From a virus: a DNA stretch of 24,626 nt. The position numbers and the translations under genes were made by a program. How positions within the stretch are numbered: the first letter of the stretch is position 1; the number at the start of each line of letters is the position of its first letter. The stretch covers positions 1 through 24,626 of IMG/VR virus record IMGVR_UViG_3300042383_000682; one strand, written 5' to 3'. Below the pieces are notes generated by a model that worked only from the letters and a program-made list of their open reading frames with translations, made no database searches and was not told the DNA's origin. This document shows, piece after piece, positions 1-5,435 of the stretch.

Positions 1-54
1 ATATGCCCATTCGGATAGTATTTCGTTTATTAATTCAGATAAATTCATATTCAT
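1..54 (-). CDS. Unidentified protein, N-terminal fragment (runs off window)
   Basis: An open frame starts with ATG at 54-52 and stays open to base 1, giving 18 codons (MNMNLSELINEILSEWAY). Its ATG overlaps the TAA of the upstream nuclease gene (shared base at 54), a translational-coupling arrangement. A second ATG at 48 could equally be the start. The short amphipathic leucine-rich beginning is not enough to name a family. Position and strand make it a real gene of the same transcription unit rather than a chance frame, but function is unknown. Confidence 0.55.
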   Translation of the reverse strand, partial: MNMNLSELINEILSEWAY

Positions 55-662
55 TAAAATTTGTGGTCTTCAGCTTCACATATCATTTCTAATTCTTCCC
101 AAGAAAACTTAGGCTTTTCATTTAGAAATACAAAACATTTCCATTTCTTTTGTTTTTCAAAGTAAACGTGTTTTTGTAAGTGTGATGGAATCGCTGCACC
201 AGTTGGTACTCTTTTAACCGGAGTATCAAAGAAAGTTTTTATTAAAACGGTGATTGGTTCTACATCATCCCATTTACGGATTTGTTCTTCCAACATTCTC
301 CACTCACCTCTATTAAGATATTGATTTTGCATTATTGAATTTAGATATGAGAATGTTTGCTTTAAGTTCACTTCATTATCAGAAAATGTTGCTGCAGGAG
401 CTCCATGTCCTTTATCGTAAACATTTCCTTTATAATCATCACCATCGGATGTTTTAATTCCCTTTTCAGTATAGAAATCCATATGACCTCTATTAACGTT
501 TGTAGGTCGGTTTGTAGAACGATATTTAATCACTAAAGGTTGTTCTAATGATTGTGAATAAAGTATATCAAACACTTCATTTTTCACTCTCACATCAGCC
601 AATTGTCCAAACGATGTTAAGGAAACAATTAAAAACAATAAAAGGAACGTAATTTTTCTCAT
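54..662 (-). CDS. Secreted DNA/RNA non-specific endonuclease (NUC family)
   Basis: 202 residues from the ATG at 662. Residues 1-20 (MRKITFLLLFLIVSLTSFGQ) form a signal peptide with a basic start, a hydrophobic core and a Bacteroidota-like FGQ cleavage region, which is why this start is preferred over an upstream in-frame ATG at 728 that lies inside the polymerase gene. The mature part carries the beta-beta-alpha-metal nuclease signature: D83-K-G-H86-G-A-P (family DRGH; H86 is the expected general base), then N108, Q112, N117 (expected metal ligand) and W121-xxLE. The family cleaves DNA and RNA with a divalent metal. At about 200 residues it is a compact but seemingly complete member. Export implies action in the periplasm or outside the cell, for example degrading incoming or released DNA; that role is inference. 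The gene is preceded by a putative phage promoter motif at 687-695. Confidence 0.85.
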   Translation of the reverse strand: MRKITFLLLFLIVSLTSFGQLADVRVKNEVFDILYSQSLEQPLVIKYRSTNRPTNVNRGHMDFYTEKGIKTSDGDDYKGNVYDKGHGAPAATFSDNEVNLKQTFSYLNSIMQNQYLNRGEWRMLEEQIRKWDDVEPITVLIKTFFDTPVKRVPTGAAIPSHLQKHVYFEKQKKWKCFVFLNEKPKFSWEELEMICEAEDHKF

Positions 663-686
663 ATTATAGCATATTTTTGTATATAC

Positions 687-695
687 TATAAATAT
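687..695 (-). promoter_or_regulatory. Putative phage promoter motif ATATTTATA before the nuclease gene
   Basis: Minus-strand ATATTTATA lies 25 bases before the nuclease ATG, inside the last codons of the polymerase gene, and is followed by GTATATACAAAAA. A very similar arrangement (GTATTTATA then TATACAAAAA) precedes the gene starting at 20664. The motif recurs before several structural genes. AT-rich sequence makes chance matches likely, so this is tentative. Confidence 0.35.
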
Positions 696-700
696 GTTCT

Positions 701-1981
701 TTAGAGGTTTCCGTAAGTTTTTCCCCAACTTGCTTTGATTGGAAACCCACCTTCTTCAATTATTTCTTTCAAACCCTTAATCAAACTCTTATCCACATTG
801 GTAGGTACATCAAATAGAAACGAGTCATAGGTATATAGGTCTAATGTAATCCCAGTCCCCTTAATAAAATCTAATATCTTTCTCATCTTTTCAACATTCA
901 CTTCCGTTTCAAATGCCTGAAGTAGATAGTTAAATACTTTTTGTGGGTTTGCTTGTTCAACCCAATCCAATGGAATTAATCGGTTTGGTGTCTTAATACA
1001 ACTACATTCAACACTCGCATCCCAAAATCGGTCTATGAAATCTGCCACCTTATCAAAGTACGGAATCTGTCTAAATTCGTCATCAATCCCACCATATAAA
1101 AGACGGAATGTTACTCCTTTAGCCTCATCAATTCCACAACCATATTGTTCAGCCAACCATTGGTGAACGTTTCCATCAGGCATAGGGTATCCTACCAATT
1201 TACCGATTAGTCTTGGGTGATATGCGTTGTAATCCATTTGTAGGAATATCCCATCAGAAACGAACACATCTCTACTACCATCGGTTTTGTTTAGGGCGGC
1301 ATAGTTCACACCGGCATGTCTATTCGAAGGTCTACCAGTTACAGTGAACGGATTGTATTCGGTGTACACTACATCACCTTTGAGATGTTTGTAGGCTTGG
1401 GGCCATCTATCAACAAATTTTTCCCTATCGACCCGAATCCCAAATCGTTCAATATCTGAAAGGGTTGGTAAGAAGGTATCGTTGTACCAATTATAAGTTT
1501 TACTCTTTTGATTTGTATGTTTAAGTAATTGTGGTTCTATTGCTTCCGCAAGTTTAAGAATAGGAATGGATTGAATGACATCTTCTCGGTAACCCCTATG
1601 AATAAGGGGAGCTACTAAGTGGTGTAGTGGTTGAGAATAGTCTATTGTTTCACCTGTCTTTAAGAAATAAGCGGTGTCAATGTCATTCAGTCCTTCCCTT
1701 AGTGTAACAAAAGATTGTAGTAGCTTTTTCTTTTGGAATACCCATTTTTCTCCGGCAGTATTCAACAGTCCCTCTATTTGCTCATTAGAGAGTGATAGAG
1801 CGTCTGTGTGTTGATGTGGTAGTATATACCTGTCCGTTAGGGTTCTTACGAATATAAACGATATAGGGGTATTACATGGGTGCTTATCATTATCTACCCA
1901 TAGTGAATACCAAATGGATGGTTCAGTTTCCAGCTTTACCTTTAATTCGTTTAATTCGTCAATAGACTCAACAATTCTCAT
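701..1981 (-). CDS. Family-A DNA polymerase-like protein, exonuclease degenerate
   Basis: 426 residues from ATG at 1981. The same frame extends upstream to 2128 but that part lies in the tmRNA and terminator, so it is excluded. Polymerase signatures are visible in order: TGRPS at 215-219 (family TGRxSS), motif A with D250 in QMDYNAYHPRLIG, motif B with K288, F292, Y296-G297 spaced exactly as K758/F762/Y766 of E. coli Pol I, and motif C with D386 in TYDSFLF. Deviations: the motif B Arg (R754 equivalent) is I284, and the motif C HDE triplet reads YDS. The N-terminal 150 residues include IDTAYFLKTGE, reminiscent of a 3'-5' exonuclease domain, but lack recognisable DxE and other catalytic acids. 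The protein is much shorter than Pol I (928) or T7 polymerase (704). It may be a specialised repair/accessory polymerase or a diverged replicative one. It probably has a leaderless or near-leaderless start from the promoter at 1987-2018. Confidence 0.8.
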   Translation of the reverse strand: MRIVESIDELNELKVKLETEPSIWYSLWVDNDKHPCNTPISFIFVRTLTDRYILPHQHTDALSLSNEQIEGLLNTAGEKWVFQKKKLLQSFVTLREGLNDIDTAYFLKTGETIDYSQPLHHLVAPLIHRGYREDVIQSIPILKLAEAIEPQLLKHTNQKSKTYNWYNDTFLPTLSDIERFGIRVDREKFVDRWPQAYKHLKGDVVYTEYNPFTVTGRPSNRHAGVNYAALNKTDGSRDVFVSDGIFLQMDYNAYHPRLIGKLVGYPMPDGNVHQWLAEQYGCGIDEAKGVTFRLLYGGIDDEFRQIPYFDKVADFIDRFWDASVECSCIKTPNRLIPLDWVEQANPQKVFNYLLQAFETEVNVEKMRKILDFIKGTGITLDLYTYDSFLFDVPTNVDKSLIKGLKEIIEEGGFPIKASWGKTYGNL

Positions 1982-1986
1982 TACCA

Positions 1987-2018
1987 CAAATATACAAAAA
2001 AAATCCCAAACTACCAAA
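1987..2018 (-). promoter_or_regulatory. Bacteroidota-type promoter for the polymerase gene
   Basis: On the minus strand, TTTG (2018-2015), a 20-base spacer and TATATTTG (1994-1987) match the Bacteroidota consensus TTTG ... TAnnTTTG. Placing the -7 box conventionally puts the start of transcription about 2 bases before the ATG at 1981, so the message would be almost leaderless. The -33 TTTG sits in the loop of the tmRNA terminator, so the two signals are interleaved. Spacing is identical to the tmRNA promoter. Confidence 0.5.
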
Positions 2019-2034
2019 TAATAGTTCGGGATTT
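2001..2034 (-). terminator. Intrinsic terminator of the tmRNA gene
   Basis: Minus strand: arm AAATCCCGAACTA (2034-2022), 8-base loop, arm TAGTTTGGGATTT (2013-2001). This gives a 13-bp stem with one G-T pair, followed by a run of T (2003-1996). It starts 3 bases after the encoded CCA end of the tmRNA. Confidence 0.85.
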
Positions 2035-2036
2035 TG

Positions 2037-2426
2037 TGGTGGAGATGACCGGACTCGAACCGGTGTCTTACGAAGTAACCACAATACCAGCTTTTCACAC
2101 GTTTAGGATAAGGTTTAATCTTATTCACCTTCCAAAATAATTGGGGCCGAATGGTTAGTTCAGCGCTACCACCAACAGGTCCGGATTTTAAGAGGCGATC
2201 TGTAATCCTCTCTTTTGTTCACTTCTATTTAAATTCCACGAGTGATGCGGAAGGGATTAGGCTGCTACAGCGTAATCAGCACCTACGAATGCCATAACGT
2301 CATCGAAGGTCCAAGTAGATAATTCTACGTCATTTATTGTTTGATTCCGAGATTTAAGTGGTTTGAGAACCTTCCCACTACGTGTGATACTATGTTTCGC
2401 ATCGCAATCAATTCCAAAACATCCCC
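2037..2426 (-). ncRNA. ssrA: Transfer-messenger RNA (tmRNA)
   Basis: A 390-nt tmRNA that rescues stalled ribosomes and tags the unfinished protein for proteolysis. The 5' end GGGGATG (2426-2420) pairs with CATCTCC (2047-2041) in a 7-bp acceptor stem with one G-U; discriminator A2040 and an encoded CCA (2039-2037) follow. The T arm is perfect: ACCGG, loop TTCGAGT, CCGGT. The 5' domain has TTTTGGAATTGAT, close to the canonical TTCTGGATTCGAC. TCACAC near the 5' side can pair with GTGTGA near the 3' side as helix P2. The tag frame ends YAVAA-TAA in the middle of the molecule, as expected for a one-piece tmRNA. A 61-aa open frame over this region is only the tag frame read upstream by chance. Own promoter at 2440-2471 and own terminator at 2001-2034. 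Full-length and with intact ends, so it is a functional gene rather than an integration-site remnant. Confidence 0.95.
2257..2283 (-). other. tmRNA tag reading frame (GADYAVAA, stop)
   Basis: The resume codon is most likely GGT at 2283-2281, giving Gly-Ala-Asp-Tyr-Ala-Val-Ala-Ala followed by TAA (2259-2257). Known Bacteroidota tags start with Gly (for example GE-N-NYALAA types), which supports this start. The last residues AVAA replace the usual ALAA. The exact resume codon is inferred; one codon earlier would add Val. Confidence 0.75.
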
Positions 2427-2439
2427 ATATCAATAAATA

Positions 2440-2471
2440 CAAATATAAGAAAAAATATTTAGATTTCCAAA
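2440..2471 (-). promoter_or_regulatory. Bacteroidota-type promoter of the tmRNA gene
   Basis: Minus strand TTTG (2471-2468), 20-base spacer, TATATTTG (2447-2440). It matches the Bacteroidota sigma-70 consensus. Transcription would start near 2436, leaving roughly 10 bases for RNase P to trim before the mature 5' end at 2426. The -33 box and most of the spacer overlap the last codons of the oxygenase gene. A phage-type GTATTTATT motif also lies at 2432-2440 between this promoter and the tmRNA. Confidence 0.65.
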
Positions 2472-3166
2472 TTAAAATTAATTACACATCGGTGTTTTTT
2501 ACCATAAAAAGGTTTTACCGAATGAACTATATCATTTGGCCATAACATTAACATTCCTTGTTTAGGTCTTACAAAATGTGACATACCTCTTAGGTGAAAA
2601 CAAAATGCTCCGCTGTATGGGTGGTCTTTTAGCGGTTCACCATCACTTAGATAATATCCACCACTAAACCCAACTTTAGGTTCTTCATCGGATTTCCAAC
2701 GGCAGTGATTATGTTGGTTGTGTCCCCTACCCTCATATGGGTCATAATATTGTATCCAACTTTCGGTTATTTTACATTGATGATTGTGCGGTATTTCCAG
2801 AGAATCTAAAAGTTCAAAAAAACTATCTTCAATTCTTTTTCTGATTATTTTTACACCTTCGTTTTCATCATCCAAAAAATTATTTGGTGGTGTATGAAAT
2901 CTACTACCTATTGGATTAAATTCAGTATCTTCAACCCACATATCACTATTATCGTTTGTTTCATATGTTGCCTGCCTTTGTTCATCATATCTTTCAGGCA
3001 ATTCCTGCCCCATTTTCTTTTCTGTTTTGTTTAATTTATTATAACCATAAACATAGACCGAATCATGCAATTGTTTATCATCGTATTCTTTACGAAGAAC
3101 TGGAATAGGAGCTAGATAATAAAGATTATCTTTGTCCGATTTAATTAGTGGTTGTTTGAAGTTCAT
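2459..3166 (-). CDS. 2OG-Fe(II) oxygenase-like protein
   Basis: 235 residues. The C-terminal half fits the phage-common 2-oxoglutarate/Fe(II) dioxygenase family (PF13759 type): a histidine cluster HNQHNH at 149-154 where the first iron ligands are expected, FSGGYYLSDGEP at 167-178 (family SGvYYl), GMLMLWPNDIVHSV with the distal His215, and R226 in HRCVINFN as the 2-oxoglutarate anchor. A clear HxD is not visible at the first site; an HxH-type arrangement or another acid may serve. The N-terminal third is not recognised. It overlaps the upstream glycosyltransferase by 26 bases and is the last gene of the decoration module, so it probably hydroxylates a sugar or protein side chain made or modified by its neighbours; the substrate is unknown. 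Confidence 0.75.
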   Translation of the reverse strand: MNFKQPLIKSDKDNLYYLAPIPVLRKEYDDKQLHDSVYVYGYNKLNKTEKKMGQELPERYDEQRQATYETNDNSDMWVEDTEFNPIGSRFHTPPNNFLDDENEGVKIIRKRIEDSFFELLDSLEIPHNHQCKITESWIQYYDPYEGRGHNQHNHCRWKSDEEPKVGFSGGYYLSDGEPLKDHPYSGAFCFHLRGMSHFVRPKQGMLMLWPNDIVHSVKPFYGKKHRCVINFNLEI

Positions 3167-3935
3167 GATATAAATAAATTTCTTTTTTTACTCGTTCACC
3201 AACATATTGGTTTATCGTTTTGAAAGCCCAATCCATATTTGGTAAGTTCACATCTTTTTCTTTTCCTCTTATTACAAATGGTTCATACTTTAATACATAT
3301 TCCTCTAGTGAACAATTTGAAAATAACCACATAGCAAATTCTTCAATACAAGTATCTAAATTATTGTCAACCATTAGTTTATGTAACTCGGATGCTGAAT
3401 TAGTTTTGTTTGAATAAAAGAAACAAAAGTTTGGTAAAACATATAAATCATCTGTTTGCCAACTGTATTTTTTTAGTCCCTCTATATGATACTTTAAAAA
3501 TTCATCTATGTGATTTGTAAGAGTTCCTCTTTGTTTGTAGTATTCTAAAATATCATTTCTATAATTTTTGTTATAGGCATATATTGGACATTGTATATTA
3601 TTTCCACTTCGTATTAATTGCCAAAAATTATTATCAATGTTTTTAACAACACCAACATCCCAATCTAAAAAAAGGTATTCATCAAACATTTCCTCAGCCA
3701 TCTTTATTACTTCCAATTTATGACCATAATGTTTTAAATGATTATCATATACATTTTCCAAAGTTTCATCATAGCCAATAAGTTTAGTTTGGTATCCTAA
3801 ATTTTTTAGAAATTGTTCATTTTTAATTCCATATACAAAAACTAATTCATCTTTGAATATAGGTGATTTAGGAATTTCTTTATGAATAGCAAAATTCTTG
3901 CCCCAAAGTGCTCGTATAACTTTAATTGGTTTCAT
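3141..3935 (-). CDS. GT-A-like glycosyltransferase, paralogue of the gene at 7646
   Basis: 264 residues. A Rossmann-like start (residues 3-50, with VFVYGI and LKNLGY) is followed by EYLFLDWDVG with D91-W-D93, the metal/nucleotide-sugar DxD motif of GT-A enzymes. VLPNFCFFYSNK around 165-176 resembles the acceptor-side strand of these enzymes. The protein shares its plan and several motifs with the 254-aa protein at 7646-8410 (VFVxGxxN, LGY, FLDWDV, IPNxxFFY, KEIYxxH), so the two are paralogues. Family numbering cannot be assigned by eye. It overlaps both neighbours by 14-26 bases. Predicted role: adding a sugar during phage glycan synthesis, in the cytoplasm. Confidence 0.7.
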   Translation of the reverse strand: MKPIKVIRALWGKNFAIHKEIPKSPIFKDELVFVYGIKNEQFLKNLGYQTKLIGYDETLENVYDNHLKHYGHKLEVIKMAEEMFDEYLFLDWDVGVVKNIDNNFWQLIRSGNNIQCPIYAYNKNYRNDILEYYKQRGTLTNHIDEFLKYHIEGLKKYSWQTDDLYVLPNFCFFYSNKTNSASELHKLMVDNNLDTCIEEFAMWLFSNCSLEEYVLKYEPFVIRGKEKDVNLPNMDWAFKTINQYVGERVKKEIYLYHELQTTTN

Positions 3936-4626
3936 CTATTTTTTTTATTATATTTTCAAATATACCATAATGGCCGTTTTCATCGGGATGGCTATCATAT
4001 GGAACTTCATTTGGTCTACTATCTCCTAATGTAAATTTATTTTCAACACCCCAATCTAAAATAGAATTATTATTTTTATTTTTTTTAATAGGAAAAACAA
4101 TTTTATTTGGATTTTTATATTTTTCAAATCCATCATCTAAAAATAATAAACAATAGTTTACACCAACTTTATTTTTTAAAAATTCTAAAGTATTTACAAC
4201 TCTGTTAAATTTGTGAAATTTAGTATGACATACCCAACCATCCATATAATCCAATAATATTTCCAATTGCTTATCCGATACTTTATATGTAGTTCTTCCC
4301 TTACCCCATCTATCCAATATCCAAGCAAATCTTTTTAAATCTTTAGTTAATGCTGCTGTTGTGAAATATAGTGAATCGTCATTCACCATATATCCTTCTC
4401 TATCCGATGATGTAAATTGATAAACAATCAAATCATCTTTTTCAAAATTTTTTAAATCATTTGTTAATCGTAAATAAGCTTCATTATGGCATGTTGCAGA
4501 ATCTGCTCTATTAATATATTCAACATTAAAATGTTTTGATAATAAATTTGGGTAAATGTTTTCTTCACCTATCCAAAAGTTTACAGAAAAAGAACAACCA
4601 TATATGTAAATTTTATTTACATTCAT
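3922..4626 (-). CDS. SGNH/GDSL-like hydrolase (copy 1 of a tandem pair)
   Basis: 234 residues, no signal peptide. YGCSFS near the start (S12 the candidate nucleophile in G-C-S-F-S) and D211-S-H213-P-xE near the end match blocks I and V of SGNH hydrolases (Ser and Asp-x-x-His region). Between them lie QFTSSDREGY and a conserved NTLEFLKNK...VNYxLLFLDD segment. The next gene encodes a protein of exactly the same length with the same motifs, so they are tandem duplicates. Such enzymes remove or transfer O-acyl groups, here plausibly acetyl groups on sugars. Start and end overlap the neighbours by 14 bases each. Confidence 0.7.
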   Translation of the reverse strand: MNVNKIYIYGCSFSVNFWIGEENIYPNLLSKHFNVEYINRADSATCHNEAYLRLTNDLKNFEKDDLIVYQFTSSDREGYMVNDDSLYFTTAALTKDLKRFAWILDRWGKGRTTYKVSDKQLEILLDYMDGWVCHTKFHKFNRVVNTLEFLKNKVGVNYCLLFLDDGFEKYKNPNKIVFPIKKNKNNNSILDWGVENKFTLGDSRPNEVPYDSHPDENGHYGIFENIIKKIDETN

Positions 4627-5317
4627 TTTTTATAAATTTTAAAATTTTAGAAGCTATATGGTATTGAGCTTTTTCGTTTGGGTGAGTATCCCATTTAGGT
4701 CTAATTGGATTTGAATCTGCTATTGTTAAATTATTCATAACTACCCAATCTCTTATAGATACACTTTTTGAATTTGTTTCTATTGGAAATTCTATATAAT
4801 TGTTTGTGCAAAATTTTTGAAAATAATTATCTAAAAACAACATAACATAGTTTACATTATATTTTTCTTTTAAAAATTCCAAAGTATTGTGTACAATATT
4901 ATATTTGTAAAATAGAGAATGCTTTTCCCAAACATTATTATAATCCAATAATTTAATTAAATCAGAATCAGATATTTCATACTTTTCTCTACCAACTCCC
5001 CACTCATTTAAAACTAAAGTATTCATATCTATATCTTCTGTTAATAAAGATGTTGTTATATATAAAGAATCGTTATTTACCCAATAACCACCTCTATCTA
5101 ATGCTGTAAATTGGTATATAATAAAATCCCCTTCATTAAATAATTCAAAATCTTTAGTAAGTCTATGATATATTTCGTTATTACATATTGCCGGCTCGGC
5201 TCTTCTTATGTAATCACATCGCAATTGTTTGGAAACTAAAGCTGTATAAGTTTGTTCTTCATTAATCCACCAATCAGATGAAAACGAGCAACCATATGTA
5301 TATAACTTATTTATCAT
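4613..5317 (-). CDS. SGNH/GDSL-like hydrolase (copy 2 of a tandem pair)
   Basis: 234 residues, paralogue of the gene just downstream. Motifs: YGCSFS with candidate nucleophile S11, ICNNEIYHRLTKD, QFTALDRGGY, NTLEFLKEKYNVNY and D210-T-H212-PNE at the C-terminus. Motif spacing is nearly the same in both copies, but the surrounding sequence has diverged well beyond recent duplication, so each copy may act on a different substrate. Both proteins are predicted to be cytoplasmic. The gene starts 2 bases after the stop of the 37-aa microgene at 5319-5432. Confidence 0.7.
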   Translation of the reverse strand: MINKLYTYGCSFSSDWWINEEQTYTALVSKQLRCDYIRRAEPAICNNEIYHRLTKDFELFNEGDFIIYQFTALDRGGYWVNNDSLYITTSLLTEDIDMNTLVLNEWGVGREKYEISDSDLIKLLDYNNVWEKHSLFYKYNIVHNTLEFLKEKYNVNYVMLFLDNYFQKFCTNNYIEFPIETNSKSVSIRDWVVMNNLTIADSNPIRPKWDTHPNEKAQYHIASKILKFIKNECK

Positions 5318-5318
5318 A

Positions 5319-5432
5319 TTAATGTGGGTATGTGAATGGGTCTCTTTTTTTGAGCTCTTTTATTTTTGTTTTCAATCTTTTTCTAGTTTGATATTTTTTT
5401 ATTTTTTCAAATATCCATTTTAAAATTCTCAT
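5319..5432 (-). CDS. 37-aa basic microprotein
   Basis: ATG at 5432-5430 begins a 37-residue frame closed by TAA at 5321-5319, filling the only gap in an otherwise overlapping operon: it starts 4 bases after the carbamoyltransferase stop and ends 2 bases before the next start. The protein begins MRILKWIFEKIKKYQTRKRL, is strongly lysine/arginine-rich and ends KELKKRDPFTYPH. Small phage proteins with an amphipathic basic helix and a C-terminal KRDPFxY motif are, from memory, recurrent in marine T4-like phages; function unknown. The perfect fit in the operon argues for a real gene. Confidence 0.65.
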   Translation of the reverse strand: MRILKWIFEKIKKYQTRKRLKTKIKELKKRDPFTYPH

Positions 5433-5435
5433 ACA

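Noticed and set aside
663-728. 22-codon N-terminal extension of the nuclease
   Set aside because: It would overlap the polymerase end and bury the signal peptide; the ATG at 662 places the hydrophobic segment at the true start.
1982-2128. 49-codon N-terminal extension of the polymerase
   Set aside because: It crosses the tmRNA 3' half, the terminator and the promoter; the ATG at 1981 follows a good promoter and gives a sensible protein start.
2037-2426. tmRNA as a prophage attachment site (att) remnant
   Set aside because: tmRNA genes are common integration targets, but this copy is complete with promoter and terminator, and no integrase or repeated 3' segment is seen in the window.
2257-2442. 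61-codon open frame as a protein gene
   Set aside because: It lies inside the tmRNA; only its last eight codons (the tag) are translated, and the rest covers the acceptor stem and a pseudoknot region.
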